From positions 241,525 to 294,885 of the forward strand of contig JAHDBN010000001.1 of the NCBI GenBank assembly GCA_020630335.1: DNA of 53,361 bases, read 5' to 3'. The notes beneath the pieces are model-generated. The model had not been told where the DNA came from. It did no database searches and saw only the letters and a list, made by a program, of their open reading frames with translations. Shown piece after piece: positions 16,081 to 25,277 of this stretch. This DNA comes from Bacteriovoracaceae bacterium. Its GTDB lineage: Bacteria > Bdellovibrionota > Bacteriovoracia > Bacteriovoracales > Bacteriovoracaceae. Within the stretch, counting starts at the first letter, position 1. The number at the start of each line of letters is the position of its first letter. The position numbers and the translations under genes were made by a program.

Positions 16081-18276
16081 GAGTATCGCCGGCAATAACA
16101 ATAAATCTGTAAGAAGGGCCATAACAATACAGACAGAGGTAAAGAAACCAAAATTTCTATTAGGTAAAAATTCAGCAAAAATAAATATCCCAAAACCAAA
16201 AAACAAAACCACTGTAGTTTGAATCAATGCACTAGCACAGTTTTCAAAAGCATATTCTACAGCAAGGTAATTATCATTATACTTTCTTTTCCCATCAACA
16301 TATTTTGATATAAAGTGAATAGTATCATCAATTGCAATTCCTAATGTAATTGTCGCAATCATGCTAGTTCCTATATCGAGAAAAAAACCTGAATGATAAA
16401 TTAAAAAACCAGCAAAACTTATAGGAACAACATTAGGAAGCATTGCTATTAAGGCAATTTTCAAATCTTTAAAGATAAATAAAACTAGAAAAAAAACAAA
16501 TATAACAGCTGTTAGCAATGAAGATATCAAAGTTTCAACAATTTTCTGAACAATGCTGATAAATATAACAAAATCTCCCCCTGGAAATACATCTAATCCT
16601 ATTTTCGAGCTAAATTTTTGTATATCATCAATTTCATCCGCTGATTCAGATGAATTTTTTATATTCCAAAAAACTCTAACCTTAAGATATCTTTTCGAAA
16701 AATCAAACAATTCAAGGTTGTTTTCAGAAGATGCACTTAATTCATAAAGAAACAGCATCTCAGAAATTTCTTTTGTCTTAGTCGGTAAAGAGTCACTATT
16801 ACGCAAAACTTTATTCATCTTCCTAACCACATCTAATAATGATGTCACAGAAGAAACCTTATCTTTCTTCTCGATATACGTTACCAATTTTCTTAGTTTT
16901 TCAATGTTTTTAATATTTGAAATTGAATCACCTTTTTTAAGATCCACAACCAAGTCAACTGTTCTTTGAATGTCCATCTTTTCTGTTAAATGTTCTAAAT
17001 CACTTCTAAACTTATTGCTTTCTTTAAAATAAGAAATAGGATCTGAATCAACTTTCAACTTAGATGAGAAATAAAAAGAAAAAGAAATTAACAAGAAAAA
17101 AGAGAAACATACTACCTTTTTAAATCGAACAACAAAAGACAGTAAAGAACCAAATTTTTTTTCTTCTTTCTTTTCAACCTTTACAAATTTCTCAAGAACT
17201 AATAATAGAGGTGCAAGTAGCGTATAAGTATAAATCCAAGCCACAAATGTTCCCAAACTTACAAGATAGCCTAAGTGTTGGATTGGTTCTATTTCTGTTT
17301 GAGCTATCGAAATAAAACTTATTATTGTTGATATTGTTGTTAGCAATGTAGGTATGAAATTTTCAATCATTGATTCTCTTAGAGAATTCAAGAACGATTG
17401 AGTTCTTAGCTTTAAATAAAGACTACTCATTATATGAATAGAATCTGCTAAGCAAATTGCCAACAAAATTCCTGGTATCGCAGCAAGAATATTATTATAA
17501 GGAATATCACTGAATGCCATTAATGAAATTGTTATATTTATAACCATAACCGACAGAAAAATTGGCAAAAATACAATTACAACGCTTTTAAAAAAGAAAT
17601 ATAGAAACAATACGATTAGTACTGCTGAAACTGGAATTAGTAAATTATCATTTAATGCTAATTCCTTAAAAGCAGTGTTAGAAGCTACTGATCCAATTAT
17701 GTAAAACTTATAATCATCATACTTTAATATAATTTTTTTAATTTGATCTAAAATTAATTCATATTCTTCACTTAAATCACTTTCACTGCTAAACCTTATT
17801 AAAATTTGACCAACGGTATGTTCTTTATTTAGTAAGTGTCTAAAGTCATCACCTTGGTTTTTTAAACTCTCTAACTTCTCTTCTTCTTCTAGTGACAAAA
17901 TTTCTTTTATATAAATGTCATCTTCTTTAGAGCTAATACTAACGGCCCTAGGTATTGCTTCAACACTTGATACATACTTAACTGATTCTAACAAGTTAGC
18001 TAATTCTTCTATTTGAGAAAAGTTAGATACCAAATCACTTTTATCTCTTCTCTCAATACCAATCACTAAAGAATCTATGTTGTGAAATATTCTTTCATAT
18101 TCATCTAACTTAAGAGAAACTTCATGCTTTTCATTGAACCAAATTCTATTTGAAAAACTACTCTCAAACTTCATTAGAGAAATTGAAACTAATCCAGCAA
18201 GGAAAATACTTAAAACAATAAAGGTTTTTGGTTTTTCTAATATTAGATCTATGTATTTTTTATATAAAATCTTCAA
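16039..18276 (-). CDS. RND-superfamily (MMPL/HAE3-type) exporter
   Basis: A 745-residue inner-membrane transporter with the classic RND layout: one N-terminal helix, a large periplasmic loop (about 35-205), five helices, a basic cytoplasmic linker, a second N-helix and loop (about 385-590), and five more helices. Typical motifs are SFSNRIWFNEKHEV at the start of loop 1 and GIAIDDTIHFISKY in the second half, with the charged residues expected for proton relay. Such proteins move lipids or hydrophobic compounds using the proton gradient. It starts at TTG with no good ribosome site. It is paralogous to the exporter at 41664 but has no LolA-like or barrel partner gene beside it. Confidence 0.9.
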   Translation of the reverse strand: MKILYKKYIDLILEKPKTFIVLSIFLAGLVSISLMKFESSFSNRIWFNEKHEVSLKLDEYERIFHNIDSLVIGIERRDKSDLVSNFSQIEELANLLESVKYVSSVEAIPRAVSISSKEDDIYIKEILSLEEEEKLESLKNQGDDFRHLLNKEHTVGQILIRFSSESDLSEEYELILDQIKKIILKYDDYKFYIIGSVASNTAFKELALNDNLLIPVSAVLIVLFLYFFFKSVVIVFLPIFLSVMVINITISLMAFSDIPYNNILAAIPGILLAICLADSIHIMSSLYLKLRTQSFLNSLRESMIENFIPTLLTTISTIISFISIAQTEIEPIQHLGYLVSLGTFVAWIYTYTLLAPLLLVLEKFVKVEKKEEKKFGSLLSFVVRFKKVVCFSFFLLISFSFYFSSKLKVDSDPISYFKESNKFRSDLEHLTEKMDIQRTVDLVVDLKKGDSISNIKNIEKLRKLVTYIEKKDKVSSVTSLLDVVRKMNKVLRNSDSLPTKTKEISEMLFLYELSASSENNLELFDFSKRYLKVRVFWNIKNSSESADEIDDIQKFSSKIGLDVFPGGDFVIFISIVQKIVETLISSLLTAVIFVFFLVLFIFKDLKIALIAMLPNVVPISFAGFLIYHSGFFLDIGTSMIATITLGIAIDDTIHFISKYVDGKRKYNDNYLAVEYAFENCASALIQTTVVLFFGFGIFIFAEFLPNRNFGFFTSVCIVMALLTDLLLLPAILLFFHTNSKRPSKV

Positions 18277-18396
18277 TATTAATTATATAGCAATTTAAAT
18301 TGAACATTCATAAGGTTAAAATTAATCCTACAAATAAATATATTTTTTTAATCTTTCGTTTAAATAACTAAACCACAAAAATTTTAACAGTGATTC

Positions 18397-19263
18397 TTAT
18401 TTAGAAGGTATATCTATTTGACCGTATTGATTGCTTCCCCAGCATTTCAATTCCCCGTTATCTAAAACACAGGTATGTTCATAGTTTGCTTTAACTAAAG
18501 ATGGATTATCCAATGTTCTTGGCACTCCACTTTGTCTCATTCCGTTACTACCAAAGCACTTTACTCCATCATCATCCAGAACGCATGTATAATAAACTCC
18601 CGCAGATACCATTTTGGGATTTTTAATATTTTTAGGGATGTTCATTTGCCCATCTTCATTCCTTCCCCAGCACTTAACTTCGTTTTGATCTATTACGCAA
18701 GTATGGTAACCATTAGTGGAAAGTCCTTTTGGATTTTTTAAGCCACTTGGAACCTTTGTTTTTCCTGAAGAACTATCTCCCCAGCAAATCACTCCTCTTT
18801 CCTCTAAAACACAAGCATGGAAATCACCCACAGAAATTTCTGTGGGATTTTGAAGATTCTTTGGAATTCCAGTTAATATCGAATTTTTTTCTCCCCACTC
18901 ATGTGCCCAGCACTTAATACCTTCTTTATCTAACAAGCAATTCACAAAGTCATTTGTAGATAAAGATTTAAGTTTGCCTACAACCCGTGGAGCTTTATAT
19001 TTTTTTTTAGTTAATCCCAAGGAATGCAAACCATTATCATCCCATACATATAAACCCATCCTTTGACTAACTTTTATTTTTTTTATATTTTTAAATCCTG
19101 TATATTGCTTTTTCATAGATTTAAATAAATATCCAAAACAATTGACTGTTTCACTAGTTGCAAAACATGTAATATGTGATCCTAAAGCTAAATCTTTGAT
19201 CTCACTTGAAAACATCGGGAAAGTGTGAAAGGCAAACAAAGTGTAAAATATAATTTTTTTCAT
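18397..19263 (-). CDS. secreted RCC1-like repeat protein
   Basis: A 288-residue protein with a signal peptide (KKIIFYTLFAFHTFPMFSSE). It consists of about six to seven repeats of roughly 38 residues of the bacterial RCC1_2 type. Each has the pattern HTCVLDxxxVKCWGxNxxGQxxIP followed by NPxxVSAG, so it should fold as a beta-propeller. The repeats are clearest in the last 150 residues; the first two are degenerate. Paired cysteines in each blade (TCV...KCW) suggest periplasmic or extracellular disulphides. The ATG follows GAGGAC. RCC1-type propellers mediate protein binding; the partner is unknown. Flanked by an RND exporter gene and tRNA-Ser. Confidence 0.85.
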   Translation of the reverse strand: MKKIIFYTLFAFHTFPMFSSEIKDLALGSHITCFATSETVNCFGYLFKSMKKQYTGFKNIKKIKVSQRMGLYVWDDNGLHSLGLTKKKYKAPRVVGKLKSLSTNDFVNCLLDKEGIKCWAHEWGEKNSILTGIPKNLQNPTEISVGDFHACVLEERGVICWGDSSSGKTKVPSGLKNPKGLSTNGYHTCVIDQNEVKCWGRNEDGQMNIPKNIKNPKMVSAGVYYTCVLDDDGVKCFGSNGMRQSGVPRTLDNPSLVKANYEHTCVLDNGELKCWGSNQYGQIDIPSK

Positions 19264-19468
19264 TTTCTAGTCCTCATTTATTAAAAATTCATAGTAGTAA
19301 AAAGAAAAAAAATTTACAATTAACAGAAAAAAAACTGGTGCAAATATGCAACACCTAACTTTTAGTTTTAATAAAAAATGTAAGTGATGTCTCTTCTAAT
19401 ACGGACTGAATTTAATTTAATTAGTTCCTCAAAAAAATTATATTAGAAAATTCGAGTGACTTGATAAA

Positions 19469-19556
19469 TGGCGGAGAACGAGGGATTCGAACCCCCGGAA
19501 GCGCAAACCTCAACAGTTTTCAAAACTGCCGCCTTCGACCACTCGGCCAGTTCTCC
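19469..19556 (-). tRNA. tRNA-Ser (anticodon UGA)
   Basis: A complete class II tRNA on the minus strand. The acceptor stem is GGAGAAC/GTTCTCC with discriminator G and encoded CCA (19469-19471). The anticodon stem GCAGT/ACTGT has loop TTTGAAA, giving anticodon UGA (serine UCA family). There is a long variable arm, and the T loop is GTTCGAATC. It lies 51 bases downstream of the serS stop codon on the same strand, so tRNA and synthetase genes are linked. Confidence 0.96.
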
Positions 19557-19578
19557 GTTTTGTATTTCGAGTTCCTAA

Positions 19579-19607
19579 AATATAATGAATCTACTTAAAA
19601 ATGACAA
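19579..19607 (-). promoter_or_regulatory. candidate promoter for tRNA-Ser(UGA)
   Basis: On the minus strand TTGTCA (19607-19602) and TATATT (19584-19579) are separated by exactly 17 bases. The mature tRNA 5' end is 22 bases further on, a normal distance for a short leader removed by RNase P. The -35 begins directly after the serS stop codon, so the tRNA could be transcribed independently as well as by read-through. Confidence 0.5.
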
Positions 19608-20879
19608 TTAAGAAGGCTTAATAACTTCTATTCCACCCATATAATCAACAAGCTTTTCAGGAACTACAATAGAACCATCAGCTTGTTGATAATTTTCTAA
19701 AATAGCGACGACTGTTCTCCCAACCGCTAAACCTGATCCGTTTAGTGTGTGCGCAAAATAGTTCTTTTTATCTTTCTTGTATCTAATTTTTGCTCTTCGG
19801 GCCTGAAAATCCCAACAATTTGAAATACTAGAAATTTCTCTATATTTTTCTTGTGAAGGAAGCCAAACTTCTAAGTCATAAGTCTTTCTAGCACCAAAGC
19901 CAATATCTCCCGTACAAAGCCTAACCGCTCTATAAGGAAGTTTTAATTCCTCTAAAATCATACAACCACTTTCAAGCATTTCTTCATGCGCCTTCAATGA
20001 ACTTTCAGCATCTGTGATTTGAACCATTTCAACTTTACTAAACTGATGCATTCTAATTAAACCTCTAGTATCTTTTCCATAAGATCCAGCTTCACTTCTA
20101 AAGCAAGGTGTAAAAGAAACATATTTTTTTTGAAAGCTCTCCTCTTTTAGAATTGTCTCTCTTAAAAGATTTGTCACAGGAACTTCTGCAGTTGGTATTA
20201 AATACCAATCTCTACCTTCAATTTTAAATAAATCTTCTCCAAACTTAGGAAGTTGCCCTGTACCATAAAGAGTAGATGCTTGAACAATATAAGGAGGAAT
20301 GATTTCTTCATATCCTCGCTCACAATGAAAATTAATCATATAATTGGCTACTGCTCTCTCAAGCCTTGCAAGCATTCCTTTGTAAACAACAAACCTTGCT
20401 CCAGTTAATTTAGCAGCTGTTTCAAAATCTAGCATGCCAAGCTCTTCACCCAAAGTGGCATGATCTTTTATTTTAAATGAAAAACTTGGGATATCTCCAA
20501 ATTTTTTTATTTCTAAATTTGATTCTTCATCATCTCCAATCGGCGTATCTTCTTCAATCAGATTTGGAATTCCTAAAAGAATATCTGATATTTTCTTATC
20601 TACTTCTCCAAGATTTTTTTCTTGCTCTTCTATACTAGCTTTTAATTTTGAAACCGCAGCTTTTTCATCATCTGCATTTTCTCCAGATTTTATTTTTAAT
20701 CCAATCTCTTTTGACTTTGAATTAATCTCAGATCTAGTATCTTCAACTATTGAAATAAGTTTTTTTCTTTCACTGTTTAAATCTATTATTTTATCAATCA
20801 CAGAAGTATCAAACTTTCTCATTTTTAGATTTTGAATTACTTCATCTTTTTTTTCTTCAATTAACCTTACGTCTAACAT
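19608..20879 (-). CDS. serS: seryl-tRNA synthetase
   Basis: This 423-residue class II synthetase attaches serine to tRNA-Ser (and tRNA-Sec where present). The N-terminal long antiparallel coiled coil (about 30-105) grips the long variable arm of tRNA-Ser. The catalytic domain shows PTAEVPVTN (229-237), motif 2 FTPCFRSEAGSYGKDTRG with RMHQFSKVE (257-284), and motif 3 NGSGLAVGRTVVAILENY (380-397). Length is normal. The ATG follows GTGGAG and lies two bases after the TPR gene's stop, indicating tight co-transcription or translational coupling. The cognate tRNA-Ser(UGA) gene lies directly downstream. Confidence 0.97.
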   Translation of the reverse strand: MLDVRLIEEKKDEVIQNLKMRKFDTSVIDKIIDLNSERKKLISIVEDTRSEINSKSKEIGLKIKSGENADDEKAAVSKLKASIEEQEKNLGEVDKKISDILLGIPNLIEEDTPIGDDEESNLEIKKFGDIPSFSFKIKDHATLGEELGMLDFETAAKLTGARFVVYKGMLARLERAVANYMINFHCERGYEEIIPPYIVQASTLYGTGQLPKFGEDLFKIEGRDWYLIPTAEVPVTNLLRETILKEESFQKKYVSFTPCFRSEAGSYGKDTRGLIRMHQFSKVEMVQITDAESSLKAHEEMLESGCMILEELKLPYRAVRLCTGDIGFGARKTYDLEVWLPSQEKYREISSISNCWDFQARRAKIRYKKDKKNYFAHTLNGSGLAVGRTVVAILENYQQADGSIVVPEKLVDYMGGIEVIKPS

Positions 20880-20881
20880 TT

Positions 20882-23779
20882 CTACTCCACTAATTTTAAA
20901 AAACTTAAAATCTCATCTTTTTCTGGCGCATCAGGAAACAGCTCTAAATATGCCTTATACTTAACAACTGCTTCTTTAGATTTACCCATATTTTTATACA
21001 CTTCTCCAAGTTCAAAGTATAGAAAATGCTCATCTCCATCAACCTCTAAAGCTTTTTCAAAAAGCTTTGCTGCATCTGGCAATTGGCCACTCCGGGCTTT
21101 TAATCTTGCAAAAGTCTTGAGCATTTCCATATCTTCAGAGTCATATCTCTTTGCTTTTTCAAGTTGCAAAGCTGCACCACCATAATTTTCTTTTTTTATC
21201 ATGATCTTCGCTAACTCTACATAGCCATAAGTAACTCTAGAATTTGATTCAATTTCTGCCTTGGCATACTCTTCTGCCTTATCTAAATTCCCTTTATTCT
21301 TATAAATCTGAGCCAGTAAAGAATTCACCTCGGGAAAAGAAGATATTCTTGAATGAATTCTTAATAAGGTTTTTTCTGCATCCTCAAACTTCAAAAGCCT
21401 CATATAAGCCTTAGCCAATTCAACGCCAACTTCATGATTTGCTGGATTTACTAATATATATTTTTTAGCATATTCTATAGCGGTCTCATCATTTTCATCC
21501 ATACTAGCTGCATTCATCATAAATAAATAAAAATCTTCATTCTCTTTATCATCGATAACTACTTTTTTAACTAAATCTTCAAAGCTAGATATTTGTCCAC
21601 TTTCATAATAAAAAATTGCAATTTGATTATTTATCTTTGTGCTCTCGATAAATTTCTTTTTAATACTTCTAAGATAACCTATCGCTGTTTCTACACCGTC
21701 TTGTTCTTTAATAATTTTTGCATATAAAATTCTATAATCTATATTAGAAGGATCATATTTAATAGCATCCAAAATTCTTTCTTTAGCTTCTCGTATATGC
21801 CCATTATCAAATCTAATTTGAGAAATTTTATAATGGACATTATCATTGATTCTATTTTCTTTAATAGAAAGATTTAACCAATAGAGTGCTTTTGCATATT
21901 TCTCTTGTTTAAAATGATAGTCTGCAACAACTTCTTTATATCGAGAGTTACTTGAAAGAGGCATTGTATTAATTTTAGATATTAATTCATTTGCTTTTTT
22001 AAATTGATATGAATCAACATAGGTACTTAAAAGGTTTATACTTTGTCCCCCAAGTCCTTTTTCTTCTCTTTGAACTTTTTCAAAGTTTTTAATAGCTTCT
22101 CCGTAAAATCCAAGTTTTTTTTGTATTTCAGCTAAATTTAATTTTGATTCTCTAGAAGCATGAGAGTCCACTGCGTCAATAGCAGCTGAAAGAGATTGTT
22201 CAAACTTTTTTTCTTTTATATATTTCTTTGATTTTCTAATACTATCTATTGATTTAGATCTATTAATTAGCTTGCTTGTCTCAGAATATTTATCACTTAC
22301 ATCTAGATCTGATAAGCTTGTAACAATTTCAGATTCAGGATTCAAAGCAATTGCACTATCAAAATATTTTTTTGCATCTTTAAAACTTCCATTCATTGCA
22401 CTGATAACACCCATAGATTCTAAATAAAAAGCTTTATATTTTTGATGATGATCAAATTCTCTTTTCTTGAAATTCTTTAGTAAATCAAAAGCTTTATCAT
22501 AACTTTTTTCTAATATATAAAATTTTACACCATGCCTTAATATTTCTAAGCTATCTGGATAATTCTTATAAGCGTCTCTGAAAACATCTCCATATTCTCT
22601 AAATCTATTCTCCATTAATAGATACTCTAAGAGAGATGTATAAGCATAAGCCGATTCTTTTCTCGACTTAATAACTTGGTCTTTAATTTCATCTATTTCT
22701 TCATAGTTCCCTAGTATCTGCAATGATCTAAAATAAAAACTAAGCGTTAATGCGGTAACTTTCTTGCTAATTTTGAAATAATTATTTACTAAAAATTTTA
22801 CAGCAGCATGCTTTCCAATATTATGATAAAAAATAACCCATGCTTCAAAGTTCATTGGTTGCTTGTAAATTTTATCTTCTCCTAAAACATCAAGCAAAGA
22901 ATCTATTACATTGGCATCTTTACTTTTTTCTTTTGAGAAAGGAAGTAATAATGAATAAGTTTTCGCGAGGTTTAAAATAGAATCTTTATTATAAAAATAA
23001 TCCAATGACTCTTTGTAAACTTCAGATTTTCTAATCAAATCTTCATACTTATAAAAACTAAATTTTTTGGCTCTTGAAGCAATAGAATTTGATTTATCAA
23101 TATTTCCATTAACGACTTCTTGGATGTCAGTAATTTGAGGGTAGTAGAATTCTTCTTTTATTACTTCTTCTATTTTCTTTTCTTCCGTATCGATAAACAA
23201 GAATCCCAACATGCACAACAGTATGGCCAAAAATAATGTTCTATTAACAGGATCCTTAGCAGCTTTTTTAACTTCATCAACATCTCTTCTTTTTTTTCTT
23301 AAGAGATCTTCAGTTTCTTCTGCTTCGATTAAGGCATCTTGAAATTCTTCTAAATCATAAAATTTAGTTTTATCAATAGAAGATTTTTTGTTTTGGAGTT
23401 GCTTAAAAGTGTTATCTATATTTTTTTTAATTTTTTCTGTTTTTCTTAACAACTCCTTTTGAGTATCAACTGAAATAATTGTTTTATTTAAATCAGCACT
23501 TGAAACTAATTCACTTTCATCATTATCTTGTTTTTTTATAAAAATCTTAGAAGCTTCTTTCTTATTTTTTAGATTTTTAAATACTGAGTTTGTAAGTGTC
23601 TCTTCAGAGTTATTTAAATTTATGTGTTGTGTATAATCATTTAATGACTTCCATTCATCTTCAAATTCACCTTTAATTTTAATAAATCTAGGAAGGAGCT
23701 CTTTTTTTAGCATAGACTCAATATCATCTAATCGATAAGGCCCAAGCTCTTCATTATTATGTTTAACGTAGTATTTCAT
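20882..23779 (-). CDS. GYF2-TM-TPR membrane protein, unknown role
   Basis: A 965-residue protein with three parts. Residues 1-50 resemble a GYF_2 domain (YYVKHNNEELGPYRLDDI, later DEWKSL), a small proline-peptide-binding-like fold. Residues about 51-178 are charged and partly coiled coil. Residues 180-196 form a single transmembrane helix (RTLFLAILLCMLGFLFI). The remaining 760 residues are helical repeats, mainly TPR units (for example AKKYFDSAIALNPES, AKERILDAIKYDPSN, AEEYAKAEIESNS, AAKLFEKALEVDGDE). The predicted topology is GYF2 in the cytoplasm and TPRs in the periplasm. It lies between nuoN (25 bases) and serS (2 bases) on one strand. It may be a scaffold or assembly factor; no direct evidence connects it to complex I. 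Confidence 0.82.
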   Translation of the reverse strand: MKYYVKHNNEELGPYRLDDIESMLKKELLPRFIKIKGEFEDEWKSLNDYTQHINLNNSEETLTNSVFKNLKNKKEASKIFIKKQDNDESELVSSADLNKTIISVDTQKELLRKTEKIKKNIDNTFKQLQNKKSSIDKTKFYDLEEFQDALIEAEETEDLLRKKRRDVDEVKKAAKDPVNRTLFLAILLCMLGFLFIDTEEKKIEEVIKEEFYYPQITDIQEVVNGNIDKSNSIASRAKKFSFYKYEDLIRKSEVYKESLDYFYNKDSILNLAKTYSLLLPFSKEKSKDANVIDSLLDVLGEDKIYKQPMNFEAWVIFYHNIGKHAAVKFLVNNYFKISKKVTALTLSFYFRSLQILGNYEEIDEIKDQVIKSRKESAYAYTSLLEYLLMENRFREYGDVFRDAYKNYPDSLEILRHGVKFYILEKSYDKAFDLLKNFKKREFDHHQKYKAFYLESMGVISAMNGSFKDAKKYFDSAIALNPESEIVTSLSDLDVSDKYSETSKLINRSKSIDSIRKSKKYIKEKKFEQSLSAAIDAVDSHASRESKLNLAEIQKKLGFYGEAIKNFEKVQREEKGLGGQSINLLSTYVDSYQFKKANELISKINTMPLSSNSRYKEVVADYHFKQEKYAKALYWLNLSIKENRINDNVHYKISQIRFDNGHIREAKERILDAIKYDPSNIDYRILYAKIIKEQDGVETAIGYLRSIKKKFIESTKINNQIAIFYYESGQISSFEDLVKKVVIDDKENEDFYLFMMNAASMDENDETAIEYAKKYILVNPANHEVGVELAKAYMRLLKFEDAEKTLLRIHSRISSFPEVNSLLAQIYKNKGNLDKAEEYAKAEIESNSRVTYGYVELAKIMIKKENYGGAALQLEKAKRYDSEDMEMLKTFARLKARSGQLPDAAKLFEKALEVDGDEHFLYFELGEVYKNMGKSKEAVVKYKAYLELFPDAPEKDEILSFLKLVE

Positions 23780-23804
23780 TATATCTAAATAAAAGTTTTA
23801 AAAC

Positions 23805-25268
23805 TTAATTTAGATATATTTTAGCAGAAGAATAGAGATGATAGATATTATTCCAGAAAAGACCAAGGAAAATGATAGGGATTACCATTCCAATGACATA
23901 CACTCTAGAAGCCAAAGAGTAACTTTCAATTTTAGCTTCTCCATCAGCATCATCAAAAACCATCGTTCTTGCGAGTTTTAAATAATATACCAATGAAATA
24001 ACTGAGTTTATCGCTGCTATAACTGATAATGTATATAAACCCTGCCCTACAGCTGAAGAAATAATATTAAACTTAGCAATAAAACCACCAAAAGGAGGCA
24101 AACCAGCTAATGAAAACAATGCAATTAGCATTGAAACCCCAAGGATAGGATGAGTTTTAGCTAACCCTCTAAAATAAATAGCGTCATCACTTCCAGTTCT
24201 ATTAACAATCATTGTCGTTACAAAAAATGCAACCAAAGTCATAAAAGTATAAATTAAAGTATAGAAAAGAATTGAACTCATTCCTTTTCCACCAAAAGTT
24301 AAGACACCAATTAGAATTAATCCAACATGTCCAATAGAAGAAAATGCAAGCATACGCTTAACACTTTTTTGATTAAGAGCTGATAAATTTCCTACAGTCA
24401 TAGTAAGAGCTGCTATTACAGCAATCATGCTATTCCAAACTTGAGTGGTCATATTTTCAGTTCCAAAAAATGAATAAGTCACCCTAGCAACAACTGCTAT
24501 TCCTGCAATCTTTGGAACTATTGAAAAGAATGCTGTTACTGGAACAGGTGATCCCTGATACACATCTGGAGACCACATATGAAAAGGAAAACAAGCTATC
24601 TTGTAACCAATCCCTACAAAAAACATTAATAAAGAAAGAATAACTGCAATATTAAAACCTTCTAAAGCTTTAATTCCCGCAATAATGTCTGGAAACTGAA
24701 TACTTCCAAACAAGCCATAAAGATGACTCATTCCAAATAGCATAATTCCAGCAGTCACTCCTCCATATAAAGCATATTTAATTCCAGCTTCACTAGACAA
24801 GTGATCTCTTCTTTTTAAAGAAGTCATAACATAAGAAAGAATAGAAAGAGTCTCTACTCCTAGATATAGAGTAAGCATATTATTAGAAGACGCTAAAAGC
24901 ATTCCTCCGACCAATACTCCAACTGCCATAATTAAATATTCTGATTTTAATTCATCATAAATATCAATAGATTTATGACTTATATAAAAAGTTCCTAAAG
25001 TTCCAATAACCATAGTCATTTTCATCATCGTGCTAAAAGAATCAATAACTACTGCATTTGCAAATATTCCTTGAGAATCTATTCCTAAGTTTTTATACAA
25101 AGAAAAAAGACAAAGAAGCATTCCAATAAAACCAGTAACATAAACGAAAGTTCTTCTTCTTTCGTTATTAGCATAAGCTGTTTCCATAAATAAAAGCGAA
25201 CACATTGTAACGATTGCTATCATCTCAGGAATATAAAAAGAAAGATTTGTTAATAAGTTTATTGTCAC
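23805..25268 (-). CDS. nuoN: NADH-quinone oxidoreductase subunit N
   Basis: A 487-residue antiporter-like subunit of complex I and one of three proton-pumping modules of the membrane arm, with about 14 transmembrane helices. Characteristic stretches are YLGVETLSILSYVMTSLKRRD, EAGIKYALYGGVTAGIMLFGMS, FKIACFPFHMWSPDVYQGSPVPVTAFFS (near 225-250) and KRMLAFSSIGHVGLILIG. These contain the conserved Glu in helix 5 and the Lys residues used for proton transfer. It starts at GTG with AAGGTATAGAA upstream. It is the last subunit gene of the cluster, nine bases after nuoM. Confidence 0.95.
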   Translation of the reverse strand: MTINLLTNLSFYIPEMIAIVTMCSLLFMETAYANNERRRTFVYVTGFIGMLLCLFSLYKNLGIDSQGIFANAVVIDSFSTMMKMTMVIGTLGTFYISHKSIDIYDELKSEYLIMAVGVLVGGMLLASSNNMLTLYLGVETLSILSYVMTSLKRRDHLSSEAGIKYALYGGVTAGIMLFGMSHLYGLFGSIQFPDIIAGIKALEGFNIAVILSLLMFFVGIGYKIACFPFHMWSPDVYQGSPVPVTAFFSIVPKIAGIAVVARVTYSFFGTENMTTQVWNSMIAVIAALTMTVGNLSALNQKSVKRMLAFSSIGHVGLILIGVLTFGGKGMSSILFYTLIYTFMTLVAFFVTTMIVNRTGSDDAIYFRGLAKTHPILGVSMLIALFSLAGLPPFGGFIAKFNIISSAVGQGLYTLSVIAAINSVISLVYYLKLARTMVFDDADGEAKIESYSLASRVYVIGMVIPIIFLGLFWNNIYHLYSSAKIYLN

Positions 25269-25277
25269 TTCTATACC

